Source: Corythucha ciliata
Lineage: Eukaryota; Arthropoda; Insecta; Hemiptera; Tingidae
Direction: 5' to 3'
Length of the DNA: 64,000 nucleotides
NCBI GenBank assembly: GCA_038030265.1
Contig: CM075937.1
Location: 30,422,198-30,486,197 of the forward strand
Made by a program: the position numbers and the translations under genes. The number at the start of each line of letters is the position of its first letter. The first letter of the stretch is position 1. Positions 10,374 through 21,404 of the stretch are shown piece by piece. A model generated the notes under the pieces. That model had not been told where the DNA came from. It worked only from the letters and a program-made list of their open reading frames with translations, and searched no databases.

Positions 10374-10457
10374 GCCTATAGTGGGAATCGAACCCACTCA
10401 GCAGACGATACCTGGAAATGAGAGTCGACGCCCTAACGACCTCGGTCACTCTGCTGG
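10374..10457 (-). tRNA. tRNA-like sequence (class II shape), probable tRNA-derived repeat
   Basis: On the minus strand the segment has an A-box-like GTGACCGAGGTCGTTAGGGC (10431-10450), a perfect B box GGGTTCGATTCCC with a 5-bp T stem GTGGG/CCCAC (10378-10395 region), and an extra-arm length like tRNA-Leu or tRNA-Ser. The outer CCAGC/GCTGG pairs, but the inner acceptor is mismatched and the anticodon stem is poor. Because it directly follows the second 198-bp repeat, a SINE-like composite is possible. Confidence 0.45.
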
Positions 10458-10459
10458 GA

Positions 10460-11150
10460 GTTTCAATATATTATGTATAAAAATATATGCATTTTATAGA
10501 TTTTGAATTCAACGCTTCGCGATCTTCTACCAGTTTTAGTTTGACAAGACACTATATACACTACAGACACTAAACGTTTGACGGGAGATTGGCCTCGGTT
10601 TCGTCAGCACACCCCGCGCACTGAAAAGCCTAACATTTTCATTACTAGAGTCTTAAATTCAGAGAACATCATTTAAACCAACTCATGATTTTATTAAAAC
10701 ATTCAGGAGGCCCTCAGGGTGAGGATCCAGCAAGCTCTACCCTATTCCTATTCCTATTCCTGTATATGAGAATTCTTGTGACGGGGTGAGGGGGTTACAA
10801 CATACATATTAATATTTTTTTCTTTTAGTTTTGAGATTCCCGTCATTTGGCTTTCAGAAAAGAAATGGGGTAAAGGCCCAAAAAAGAGGTGTGGAAAAAG
10901 AACGGGTAATGAGGCGAAAAAGGAGAGCTCGTGCTCTTAATACGCTACCTACCCTCTCCACAACCCTTTTCACAGCCTCTATTGCCTTTATAGGTCACTG
11001 GGTGCTAATGAATCACGTTGAAACAGAAGGGCGAAGACTCGATGTGTACTTTGAAGGTGGCACAGGGTTTAAAGAGCCCGGATGATGTTATGAAAATATT
11101 AGTTTTTTGCATCTTTTTGTTGGTTTACTGCCCTAAAAGAAGAAGAAAAA
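10460..11150. other. No gene recognised
   Basis: A plus-strand frame at 10831-11085 (84 codons, basic N-terminal half with QKRNGVKAQKRG) has no motif I recognise and an atypical composition. It is left uncalled. A small tandem CCTATT repeat lies at 10740-10760. Confidence 0.3.
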
Positions 11151-11153
11151 ATA

Positions 11154-11612
11154 CTATTATTAGGGGTATTCATCAAGGTGGCTAAACTGTTCTATAGGTG
11201 CCGCAGATTTCCCCCAGCCCATTAGGCAGGAGGGGTGGGGACTGACGTCACCAGCAGTAATTTACTCCCGATTGCTCACCCTAGAGCAACAGAGCAAGTT
11301 AATTTTGAAATTAAGGTTTATGAATTCTCAAAAATCACAACCCAATAACAATTAATAATGTACTGGGTCCAGCGCAATGGCGGTTGGGACTGCTCGTGAC
11401 GTAGGTGAAGGACAGTGATCTGCGGCACCTATAGAAAATTTAGTCACCTTGGGTATTCATGCTCTGAAGTTTAACATATGTTATCGACGTAAACCCTGTT
11501 ATTTCGTATTTTTTGTGTTCAGTTTCTCCGTTTCTATGGCCTTACACATCTGTTCGGAATTTAGCGTATAACAAATACAAGGTTTAACCTTTTTCATGAA
11601 TACCCCTATTAT
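11154..11612. mobile_element. Nested hairpin MITE, TIR ATTAGGGGTATTCAT
   Basis: Outer TIR at 11157-11175 (ATTAGGGGTATTCATCA) pairs with 11592-11610. Immediately inside is a second inverted pair: 11173-11208 (TCAAGGTGGCTAAA..., CTATAGGTGCCGCAGAT) with 11419-11453. About 460 bp, no coding capacity; behaves as a non-autonomous DNA element. Confidence 0.7.
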
Positions 11613-11620
11613 AAAACAAT

Positions 11621-12090
11621 GGCCGCGTTGCAAAACTTTAGACTTGTTCAGCGCTTAATGAGCACTTAATCTTTTGCCGTTGCAAAACTGTCAATCCAGC
11701 TCAGCGCTGAGTAAATGTTTAATAATCCAACAAAACATGTTCCGAGGTGTTTCGATAGCCTTTTTCATCGCGATGAAACCTTTCTGCCCTCTTTTTTTCA
11801 AAAATGCCATAAAAGTTCAACGATGGTTGACAACAAAATGAAGGAAAGTAATATTATTACTTTTTAAGCCATACAAGTTGATTAATATTTTATTTTTAGG
11901 GTCTTGGCTTATTGCAATAATAAGCCAAAAGCCTAAAAATAAAATATTAATGAAGGAAAGGAAGTTACTAACCTTCCGACTATGATAACGGGGAGTTGAA
12001 AACTCACAAATCACCGTTGCAAAACTTCAGTAAGCACTTAATTCTACACTTCAGCGTTTAAACACGAGCCCCGAGTTTTGCAACGCAACC
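11621..12090. mobile_element. MITE with TIR GG(C/T)(C/T)GCGTTGCAAAACT, interrupted copy
   Basis: The ends (GGCCGCGTTGCAAAACT at 11621 and the complement of GGTTGCGTTGCAAAACT ending at 12090) match the compact copy at 57400-57603. This copy is about 265 bp longer because of an insertion between about 11730 and 12000. Flanking AAT on both sides is a possible 3-bp target duplication, as in PIF/Harbinger-type elements. Internal AGCGCTTAA motifs are shared by both copies. Confidence 0.8.
11881..11952. repeat. Near-perfect 72-nt hairpin inside the interrupted MITE
   Basis: Arm ATTAATATTTTATTTTTAGG and its complement flank a GGCTTATT/AATAAGCC inner stem, giving an almost continuous foldback of about 32 bp per arm. 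It lies in the insertion that splits the MITE. Shape and length are like a miRNA precursor, but AT richness and context favour a tiny palindromic transposon. Confidence 0.7.
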
Positions 12091-12229
12091 AATAACTGTT
12101 TTACTAATTATTAGCAATCACCATTTGCTCTCACAGCTGTTCACTGTCTAGTCTGGCATTGAAAGTAAACATATCCAAGAGGCACATAGCTTTGTTCGAT
12201 GGCTGCTGCCATGCTGCTGCCAGCAGAGT

Positions 12230-12720
12230 AAACGCGACATTTTTCATGGAAAAGCGTGATTTTGACCAATGGGGAACTTGCATGAATGCCCGTTTTGGGA
12301 GAAAAGTATACTGGTGAATTGTCACACGAACACAAATATATCAACGGTAATTGCAACCCGATCGGTGCATTTGGTGATTTTTAAATAAATTTCAAAGTTC
12401 TTCAAGAAGGGATGGATGGAGCGAGGGGAAATGAGTCAACGGTCACTTGTGAAGTATGTGAGGGAACTCAAACCTTTTTTAGTTTACAAATAACAATAAA
12501 AATTGTCCCCCTGAAAATTTGTCTTGCCCTCCTCTTCCCACAGCAACGTGCCATTTCATTGAATAGCCTTGGACGTAACCAAGCCCCCTCTCAAAATTTT
12601 TAAAAATTCGCTTTAAAAAAATCCTTGATTGATTTTAATGTTTAATGTGAGTAATAGCCTTGTGGAAGAGCCCCCTTCAAGAAATACAATGCTTGAAAAA
12701 TGTGCAAGTTCCCCATTAAA
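12230..12720. repeat. Dispersed repeat, first copy (second at 41925-42370)
   Basis: Shared landmarks in the same order include GCATGAATGCCCG, TTTGGTGATTTTT, CAAAGTTCTTCAAGAAGGGA, TTGTCCCCCTGAAAAT and CCTTGTGGAAGAGCCC. Divergence is roughly 15-20% by eye. Both copies border the degenerate minisatellite family described at 13776. No protein is recognised in either. Confidence 0.8.
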
Positions 12721-13775
12721 TTGATGTGTTTTGTTTTTTATGTTTGATCTGCAACACTGGAAACATCCACAGAACAAAATTATTTTGACGCGATTCGTGT
12801 TTTAGGGTGCTAGCTTGATGATGTGTCAGCAATAGTCACCGCGTTGATCTTGTTTCTGTTGAACCAAAACGGTCTTTCGATAAAGACCGGACCGGACCGA
12901 CAAATAATAACGTCTGAACCGGACCGAAAAAAAGGACAGACTGGTTTTTATGATTATTATTGTAATAATTATGGACTTCGGCTGTGCAAAAAATAGCGTA
13001 CAACACTCGGGCGGTATTCCTCATTACGATCTCGGGCGACAACTTATCGTTGATGAGCATCACACCGCCCTTGGATCGTAATATACTATTGGCGATTCAG
13101 ATTATCACTTGCAGCGCTAGCGTCGTGGTGCAATGGCGGAAAAGAGCCCTACTCTTACCACCAAAGTAAGGGCTAAATAATGTGTTTTTGCAGTTTTTAA
13201 GGAGTTCACAATGTTTTCCGTCTGAACTATTGCCACTATTGATTGAAATATGATTTGCGGTTACGACCTTTCTTCGATCGACCTTCTACGACCTGCTTTC
13301 AAAGAATTACATTTCGGGAACGTAGTGAATTTAGTATCCTAATTTGTACCTATAATGGACAGTACGCGTAGTCATTATCTCTTTTTGTTGTCTCATAATG
13401 TTGCCTATGTGATAAATGCACGCCTATGTGATAAATGCACGGTCTCATCAATAAGGAGCTTCAAAGAAGGGGACGTGGAGTTATGCACCAAATATTGTAT
13501 ATGCGGCCAAATAGAGGACGCCGCAAGGCTTAGGCCACCGTTGATGAAAGTGCAGGGGTGGCCAACCGAGGGCGCTCGCGGGCCAAAAAGTGGCCCGCTG
13601 ACTCAGCTGAGCCTTTCACAATGGCCCGCCCATGGCATACAAAATAGTCATCTTTAATGTTGGATTTTGGCGCCCCTCGGATTTTTGTGGAAATGGAAAT
13701 CGCTACAATTCGCGCCTCCTCGTAGAAATACGGTGGCCTCGTACGGTGGGCGGCCAATCCCTCACTTAATTCAGA
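12721..13775. other. No gene recognised
   Basis: Contains a short duplicated phrase (CCTATGTGATAAATGCACG, twice at 13404-13442) and AT-rich spacer. Several short frames on both strands lack motifs and do not look coding. Confidence 0.3.
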
Positions 13776-14930
13776 CCAAAATGGAAAATAACGCTAATTT
13801 GGGGCTGAAATTGAGATAAATGGCTAATCAACAGATGAAATTATTGAAAAAAATAATAAATAACTGATTCACGGCCACAAACAAGAAAAAGTGCTAAATC
13901 ACGGATAAAGTTAAGAAAACTTCACGGCAAAAATTGAGAAAAAGCTCTAAAATCGCGGATAACGTGTAAATTACAGTCATTTGCGTTTAAAACTACGAAA
14001 CACGCGGATCAAATCGTCAAAAATCAACGGATAAAATCGTGAAAAATCAATAATTCGCGAATGAGAAAAAGCGCTAATTCACTCCTAAAATTACGAAAAC
14101 ATGAATTCTCGGCTTATTCAGAACGCAAGTTTGTGGCTCAAACTGCGAAAAAACGCTCATTCATATAGCTAAAATCAAGCGAAACAAATCGCTAATCCGG
14201 GGCTAAAATTAAGAAAAGTCGCTAATTCATGCATGCAATTGAGAAAAATCGCTAATTAGTGGCAGAAATAAAGAGAAACACGAATTCACTGCAAAATTCA
14301 GATAAATCGCTATAATTCACGGCTAAAAGGGTGAAAAATCGCAAAAATGACAAAAATCGTCAAGTCGCGGCTAAAATGGAGAAAACTTGCTAATTTATCG
14401 ATAAAATTGACTAATTCGCTGATTAAATAGAGAAAACGTCAATTCGCGGCTTCTGATCGTAACTTCGTGCCAGAAAGTGAAAAAAAAAAATCGCTAATCC
14501 GCGGCCAAATTTCAGAAAAAGCGTTAGGTAGTTTGCGGAGAAAATTGGGGGAACTTTTAATTCGTTGATGAAACGTAGAGAAATCCCTAATTAGCTGCTA
14601 AGATGATGGAAAACGCAATTTGCGGGTGAAGTCAAGAAAAATGAATGTTTATGGCGTTAAATTGAAAACTTTTGCTACTTCACAGAATGAATAGAGCAAA
14701 TGGCAAGTCGCGGTTTCTTGAGAGACAACTTCGCGGCTAAAATTAGAAGATTTAGCGCTAATTCATGGGTAAATCCCATCGCTTATTAGCGGCTCAAATC
14801 AGGAAAAACACAAATTCTTTGCAAGGAAAACCGCTAATACACGGCTGAAATGGAGATAAATCGCTAATTCGCGGCTAAAATGGAGACAAATCGCTAATTC
14901 AAGAATTGACAGTTTTTATCCATTAGAAGC
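13776..14930. repeat. Degenerate minisatellite, family 1 (GCTAATTCGCGGCTAAAAT...)
   Basis: More than 1.1 kb of imperfect units of about 30-40 bp. The loose consensus is GCTAATTCGCGG followed by CTAAAATTGAGAAAAA. Units vary in length and sequence, so this is not CRISPR and not a clean satellite. The same family recurs at 21405-22480, 25270-25400, in reverse orientation at 41690-41930 and 42370-42830, and at 59830-60130. It holds no open frames of note. Confidence 0.85.
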
Positions 14931-16220
14931 TACAGCGATTGTTTAACCGGCAAAAGTGGAAGTTCTTCGTGGAATATTGCCCCCTTTTTATGTGAGCACA
15001 GTCAGTTTCTGGGGTGAAATTCGCTTTCTTTGCCGAATAGGGTAAACTGAAATTGCGTCTTTTAATGGGCTAATTTTACTCGAAAACTCAACCACTTAGC
15101 TAAACAACTAGCACTTATCCAGAATCCGGCTTGTTCCTGCTTATTCAGTTCAAACAAGGCATTTGAGTCTCAAAAAGTCTCTAATGTGACTCTACTAAAA
15201 ATTTCATAGAAGTTCGCTGAGATATTTGAAAGCTTATTGCGTTTTTTATTTGCACAATATTCTGCATAGGGTAGGGGGATTTTTCCATCCTTCATCAAGG
15301 ACGGAAGGAAAAATCTCCCTCGAAGTGCGAAATTCTTGGTAAATGGAAAACGCCATCATTTTCCCACCGCGCGTTCTTTCATTTTATCTCAATTATTCCT
15401 CGATGATGAGTTTATTGTTAATAGAAAGTAGTAATACCAACTAATATTTCAAAGAAATGAACTTTAAAAATCCTGAAAACTCATAAAAAAGAACAAAAAC
15501 TGCGTTTTCTCATAAGAGCCCAAGGAGAGTCTACCGCTCTTCCTACTTCGGTGGGACCGCCACCAGAGCGCATTTGGTTAATCTGAATCGCCAATTACAT
15601 GTCAGTTTTCTATAACCTTGTGCAACCTTGTTGAAATGTTATCACCTCATCCGTGATTATAGAAATATCTTAAGACATGGGTTTTTTGGTCAAAATAATA
15701 AAACTGGATAATATTCGACGACGGTTGCGCGAAAAATAACGTACATCACTCGACTATTAAGTGGTTCTACACCCGCTCGTTTTTAATTAGCGGCCTCGTC
15801 CGCCAAACAAAAAACTCGCAGGTAAAGCACCACTTACTAATCTTGGAATGTACAGTTTTTTGGTTATCTAGAAAATTAGAGTGAGAGAGTAGTGAGGAAA
15901 ACAATGTTCATCGGAAGCCGGACGGATTCAAAAAAGCAAGTAGCCCTATCGATTGAGAAACAGGTCTTCCCGACTCTAATTATTACGTAGGTACAGAAAC
16001 TTGAAAAATATGTGAAAAACACTGAACTGCCCTAAAACGTGGGATTTGATTTGTATTAATAACGTAAAATTTTCCTAGAGGGGGATGATAAGGTGATAAG
16101 GTTTATTATGATGAGTCGAAACTTCCCCGTCCCATTCTCGGTCTGAAGTCGTGCATAGACATTAATTTAATTAAAAAGGGTCGATTCCATTTCATCTGAT
16201 TATCAAAAAGAAAATTTCTT
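14931..16220. other. No gene recognised
   Basis: AT-rich spacer. A short inverted pair flanks 15275-15325 (GGGGGATTTTTCCATCCTTC against its near complement). No frame, tRNA or TIR pair could be supported in this stretch. Confidence 0.3.
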
Positions 16221-16224
16221 TAAG

Positions 16225-16905
16225 CAAAATAAAGACGTTTTTTAAGGTTTGGGCGAGTTTCCGGATAAATACAAAATAAAATTGAGAAAGGAAGCCGCCG
16301 TGCCTAGAGCGTGTCCTCCCCGAAGAGTGCCAAATCAACTAAATGAGAGGCTGAAGAATATACTTTAGTTAGTAGCTTTAGAAGAAAAATGTGTTATTGC
16401 GAGAATAAGTATTGACCCTATTGAGATGAAAAACATATTTTCAGGGAGTACTACTCGATACCCACTCTGGAAGAAATAAGTGAGAAATTGCGAAACAAAA
16501 AGTTGTTTTGCGTATTTGACCTCAAAGATGGCTTCCACCAAATAAAACTCGATGAAGCTTCTAGGGAGTTGTGCACCTTTAGCACTTCCTTCGGGCGCTA
16601 CAAGTATCTCAGGGCACATTTCGGGCTCATTTCCCTGCCAGAAGTTTTTCAAAAACTGACTCATAAATACTTCAGTGACGTTGAAGCTGAAGCTTCAATG
16701 AAATTTTATTAGCAGGGGATTCTGGAGATGATTTGAAGAAAATAACTTCGAATGTTTTAAAGCGGGCAAGAAAATACAACATAAAATTAACAAAAACAAG
16801 TACAATATTTTGTAAAAGGAGTGAAATATTTTGGCATGATAATTGATAAAAACGGGATCAGACCAGACTCAGAACGCATAAAATCAATTGTTTCGTCGAG
16901 AATAA
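16225..16905 (+). pseudogene. Ty3/gypsy pol remnant (reverse transcriptase)
   Basis: Decayed gypsy-type pol on the + strand. Recognisable in shifting frames are a pre-RT stretch (about 16240-16310, GEFPDKYKIKL-like), then REYYSIPTLEEISEKLRNKK, FDLKDGFHQIKL and a damaged palm segment with LRAHFGLIS where LRxPFGL is usual. Further on, RARKYNIKLNKNKYN-like and IRPDSERIKSIV-like text follow. The catalytic YxDD box is not seen. Multiple stops and frameshifts make it non-functional. No LTRs were found beside it. Confidence 0.8.
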
Positions 16906-17685
16906 AGGATAGTGGGGAGAAAAAATGAAAAGGCTTGAAAAAGCCGTGCGGCATAAAAAACCCTCGAGTACACGTTACATGGAGCTTCATCGACCTTTAC
17001 ACTTCCGAGCCCTAGGCTTGCATAAGCATAGCTCTCAAAACAAGCACAAAAAACTCTGGGGGCAAGCACGTCGGAACGGTAGAAAAACAAATTGTGTATT
17101 CAAATTAATAACTTCCGTAAAATACAATGTTTTCATGCGATCAGCTAGTATTTGCCTATACGCGTACGGCATTGCCGCAGCCCGTTGACAGTAATGAAAT
17201 GAGTGAGCCGATGAATCAACTGTGCGAAAAAATCATTTTTGTGACAATTTTTTATTTGTTCACAAAAAACAAAATATCCCTCTGGAAAGTGATTTTGATT
17301 ATGTTTTGTCCAAGCGTCCTCAGCTATGAGCCGGGCCATGTCCCCTGAGACTCTCTCCAAACTCTCCATGTGTACAGTGTACACCATGGCAATGCAAACT
17401 CAAGAGAATGAGTGTGAGCTTTTTCCACTGAGACTTAAAACACTTCGATCACATAATGTGAAAGTGGTGAGTTTGGACTATTTCTTGAAAACTTCCATTA
17501 TATTTACGTCCTCTTCGTCATTGACCGATTTGACTCAAATACGTTACGATTTGAGTTACGTAAACTATACGTGACCAGCAACAGTGAATTAGGCCCGAGA
17601 TAAGGACGGATTCAGCGCTCTCAAAAACACACAGATTTTTAAACAAGAGGTTTCCATTTTTTCCAATGTCTAACTACCATTTGAC
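16906..17685. other. No gene recognised
   Basis: Spacer between the gypsy remnant and the first receptor exon. Short frames occur on both strands without family motifs. Confidence 0.3.
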
Positions 17686-17929
17686 TACTGTTAATACCAG
17701 ATACTTCTTCAATTTTTTAGCGAACGGGTGCTCAATTAGTGATAATGGGGGAAGGACACCCTCAAATGTTCCCAACGTATGCAACAGTGATGTCATTGCG
17801 TGTTCGTTGTGAAATGGCTTTATTATCATGCTTTCAATATGAATGAACCGTTTGCTTTTCCTAAAAGTAAGGTGTTCTCTCTGCACGCGAATTCGACTGA
17901 TTGTTAGTTCAGTTGACATCTTGGCAACC
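17686..17929 (+). promoter_or_regulatory. Conserved 5' flank of odorant receptor exon A
   Basis: Roughly 240 bp upstream of the ATG are recognisably homologous to the flanks of genes C (28950-29175) and D (43436-43636). Shared landmarks include TTCAATTTTTTAGCGAACG, GGAAGGACA, GTTTG(C/G)TTTTCC and GTTAGTTC(A/G)G. The conservation extends through sequence that is not translated, so this is probably promoter plus 5' UTR. No TATA box position is claimed. Confidence 0.6.
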
Positions 17930-18783
17930 ATGAAGTGGGCATTGTTATTCGGGGAAAACGAACTCCTTTTGAAATCAATTAGGAAAGAATTTGGCATTCT
18001 TCTCGACATGTCTCTCATGATAATTGATCTTAATTGCACATGGCGTTTTTTTAAATATGCTCACTTGATCACTTTTACTATTGCACACAGCATAATTCTA
18101 CCAGTGAGTTTCGCGGGAACCCTGTTGCTCAGATCTGAATTATTCTACTTCAGCCAAAGTCTACATTACACCCTGATTGGAATACTAGGCCTAATTTTTG
18201 TCCTCGGTGTGAATATAAAAAATGAGTCCTTCTATGAAGTTCACCGGACTTGGGCTTTCGGATTCTTCGATTACCACGAACCGCGGTGGCCTGAAGTTGA
18301 ACAACTAAAACAAGAGATCCTCGAGGAACGGAAGAAATTCATTATTCTTCCAGTCATTATTTGTTTGATTGGCATTGTCCTCCTCATTGCTCTGTTTCTA
18401 GACGAGTGGATGGGCGCCTTTTCACAGACATATGTCAACGGCGTGAACGTTCGTCTCGTAATTCCATTTTTGGCACCGTTTGATAGTCACGAGGGATTCG
18501 CTTACTTTGCCATTTCGGCGGTTCTTCTCGTTGAAGTGGCTTTTACTGTGACGTCAATAGCAGCGACAGGGTTCTTCTACGCTGTCGTCTCGCAACGACT
18601 GCTACTGCAGCTGAGAATTCTTCGTTGGTCCGGACGGCATATTTATGAGCGCGCAACGGCCCTGTGCCGAACGAATTTTGCAGAAGCTTCGAGTGAGAAG
18701 TATTTCGATGCCTCCGAGGAATTTCAACGATGCCTTTTGATTTGTTTAAAAAAGAACGTTGCACACTATCAGCATATCAGAAG
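17930..18783 (+). CDS. Odorant receptor exon 1 (copy A), intact but without its own exons 2-5
   Basis: Codes for 284 residues plus two bases, the N-terminal part of an insect 7tm_6 odorant receptor with the first four membrane segments. The length is 854 bp, identical to exon 1 of C and D, with the same phase-2 donor (AG|GTACCT). The ATG is chosen because MKW follows it in all three copies. Motifs shared with C and D include LFYFSQSLHYTL, TYVNGVNVR and PFDSHEGFAYFA. No stop or frameshift is present. Homologues of exons 2-5 were not found between 18784 and C exon 1 at 29176. Either A is a truncated relic, or its transcript reaches the C-terminal exons at 36386-38605. Confidence 0.85.
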
Positions 18784-19743
18784 GTACCTACCAACCGGTC
18801 TCATTTGTTGACTTATAGCTTTTTCCATTCAATGCAAAAACCTAGTGTGGTGTAAGTTTTTCCTCCCGTCCTCTCGGAATTGAAACATAAATGTTAATGG
18901 AGAGGACGCTGCACTACACTTGTGCAGTGAGTTGAATGGAAATCGCTATTTAATTTTCGTCGTTCTTTTTTATTTTTTCAACTTTTCATTGCCTCTGAAT
19001 GAAAATTCCACCAGAATCCTTTATTAGAAAGTAGATAGGTAACTGCATTGCCCAAGGATCACAGGGTCAAGCAAAGCTGTAATGTTCTATTTTTACGAAT
19101 GTGCGACTGGCAGAAAGGTAAGATACCGTGGGAATGGAATGGAGCTTCATGTTAGAACCGAAGAATCAAATTGCCAAAGAGAAGGAAGGAAGAGTCAGAA
19201 TAAGAAAATAATGAAAATATACTCATGGGGGGCCAGCCGAATTCGATTAACCAGCAGATTCTACGTGAAACTCTAAATACTACAGCCTGCATTCCTTGGC
19301 TAGCCCTTCATTTTCCAGACTTTCATTTTGGAAAACACATTGTGCAGTATCGTTTCCAGTCAGAGCAAGGACAGTTTCAGTTTTTTTCATCGTTTATAAA
19401 ATTCTGTCATTCATGCTTAATACAAACAGCTTTCACCCGTTTCCATCCATTTTTACTTATTTTTCGGTAAAAGGAAATTATTTATTCAAAATTGCCTTGT
19501 TTAAGGATTCCTCGCACGTCTTTAAGCGGAGTGTGACACCCGAATCTCCTATCTTTTACATTTTTTAGCAGCGTGTATGTAAACGCTTTCCTCTCCACGC
19601 CATACCAATGTTATTATAATACTTGAGCGAATTCGGAAGATACTCAAGCTCACCCAACCTCCGTATGGCATGAATATATATATATATTACGTTAAAGACG
19701 ATTCAGTTGAGAAAGTAGCTAGTTAACGATGAATTCGGGCCTA
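18784..19743. other. Intron-like or flanking sequence, duplicated at 39885-41007
   Basis: Non-coding. The whole stretch recurs downstream of A' with high identity, except for about 170 bp (about 40225-40405) present only in the A' copy. Contains a TATATATATA run near 19675. Confidence 0.75.
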
Positions 19744-20150
19744 TGTTTAGATTATCCCTTTACAATATTGATCTCTCTGTGAAGAATAGGTGGCTTGCTT
19801 TGATTCAATTGTCGACTTTTTTGGTCGTTCCTCGTTCAGTTTACATTTTTTAGCGAGGCTATAGTTGGTACCATTACCATGATGCTCACGGGCCAACTGT
19901 TTTATTTTAGCCAGTTATTGCATTACAATCTTGAAGACAGTACAGTATTGAAGAAAGGGCAACCCACGACATTATCAACGAAATCATCATCAAAGAAATC
20001 ATTATCAAAGAAGGTACAAAACGTACACAGCATGTTGCTTTATGGCGCAGTTTTCTTAATTTCATTGCTTTCTTTTCTTTTCTTTCAATTTTGCATGCCT
20101 TTTCTTTTGATTAGGAGGATAGGCTTCAATCATCACGACCAAAGAGAGTT
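19744..20150 (+). pseudogene. Decayed odorant receptor N-terminal remnant (psi-A)
   Basis: Translations in shifting frames resemble receptor exon 1. First comes LSLYNIDLSVKNRW, against LSLxxIDLNCxWRF in the intact copies, running into a stop. Then, in another frame, QLFYFSQLLHYNL appears against ELFYFSQSLHYTL. Finally a hydrophobic stretch (LLYGAVFLISLLSFLFF) sits where the third membrane segment would be. It is much more diverged from A, C and D than they are from each other, so it descends from an older duplication. The same remnant lies at 41008-41410. Confidence 0.65.
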
Positions 20151-20204
20151 GAAAGAGGGGTGTCTGGGCGTGATCTTTTCGTGCCTTCTGTCGGCCAAAC
20201 AAGC

Positions 20205-21404
20205 TTTTTTTTTCTATTATTATTATTCATTAAACGGGGAAGGAAGCCCAGAAGAAACTATCTCCTACCAAACTCGACCTATAAGATCTTTCGTGGTGTC
20301 CCCTCAGGTTGCCCTGCCAAGAAAGACGCTAGTTTTCAAGCGTCCTCCACCTTCACTCCTTAACGAAGGTGAGGTTATTCCCCGTAGCCATCCTGGAGAT
20401 ATCTTCCGGTTGAAGCACATCATTTCCAAGATGGTGAAAGCGCAACTACCCCAGAGCCTCGGACCCACACAGTACGTGCTCTGCTGTTTCCACGGCCAAG
20501 TCGCAAAATCTGCAAATGTCCGTGTCAGACTTCTCCATTAGTCTGAGTGTATATCGAAGGGCACAATGTCCCGTTAGCAGTCCCACCAAGATCCTAAGGT
20601 CTCCTCAGCTCAGAGAGATCAGGCCATTCTCCGATCGTTCCTTTGGAGTGACAAAGAGCTTGGCCTGCCTGAGACCTGGTTGTCTAACCCAGTGTTCACG
20701 ATGCCTCTCGTCCAACCACGCCTGCACCTGCCTCTTTGTGAAGGACTTCGTGACCCCGAGACTTGGCTCCGCCCTCAGCAGTCTCACCGCTGCCATATAT
20801 GCGGTCGCCTGCACATAAAAGTGCGGGGGGCCTGCCGCTGCAACTTACTCAGCAAGGCCTGGACTGTCCCTTGTTTCGTTCTCTGCCACCATAGGAGTGA
20901 GCCATAGGTGACGATAGGCCTAACAACGGCTATATACAGCCACAACACCATTTTTGGCTTTAGACCCCATGTTTTGCCAAACATTTTCCGACCAGCCCAC
21001 ATTGCTAACGTGGCCTTATTCAGCACCTTCTTGATATGCAAGGTCCGTTTGAGCCCCTGATCCAGGGTAACTCCAAGGTACTTGACTTCTTTTCCCACTT
21101 TCAACACTTCTCCATTCAGTCGAACTACCTTTATTGCCAGCTTCCTCCGCCTGGTAAACGCAACAAGGGTGGTCTTCTCAGATTAACCCTGAGACCATGC
21201 CGGCTGCACCATCGCTGCACTATGTTATGGGCACCCTTCATCCTATTGGATATGGTATTATCAAATTTGCCCCTAACTAGAATCGCAAGGTCATACGCGT
21301 AACCAACTACCTCATAACCCTGCTCCTTTAGGATAGCGAGAAGCCTTTCTACCCTGAGCAACCAGAGCAAAGGAGAGAGCACTCACCCCTGAGGACATCC
21401 CCTT
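20205..21404 (-). mobile_element. 5'-truncated non-LTR retrotransposon (R1/Jockey-like)
   Basis: Minus-strand LINE. Its 3' end is an A-rich tail (AATAATAATAATAG, then a run of A) at 20205-20232. The 5' end is truncated at about 21404, where minisatellite begins. Relative to A', which lacks it, the insertion point lies just after GGCCAAACAAGCTT. The element is therefore younger than the A/A' duplication. Confidence 0.85.
20400..21400 (-). pseudogene. LINE ORF2 remnant: RT palm/thumb and C-terminal zinc knuckle
   Basis: In several frames on the minus strand one reads VLSPLLW, then GYAYDLAILV (the YADD box with one Asp changed to Tyr), HIKKVLNKATLAMWAGRKM, RPIVTYGSLLWW, and near the end WVRQPGLRQAKLF, REDLRILVGLLTGHC and the knuckle CRFCDLAVETAEHVLC. 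This order is that of R1/Jockey-type ORF2. The middle (most of RNase H) is deleted, frames shift, and the catalytic Asp is lost, so it is dead. Confidence 0.85.

Noticed and set aside
11881..11952. microRNA precursor
   Set aside because: Hairpin is very AT-rich, almost perfectly paired and lies inside an insertion in a MITE; a palindromic element is simpler without expression data.
13776..14930. CRISPR-like repetitive array
   Set aside because: Units vary in length and sequence, have no constant repeat with unique spacers, and the genome is eukaryotic.
17674..18039. Minus-strand 121-codon frame over exon A start
   Set aside because: Antisense to the receptor exon, which has conserved start, motifs and splice donor in three copies.
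18543..18764. Minus-strand frame also present at 39644-39865
   Set aside because: Conserved only because the receptor exon on the other strand is duplicated.
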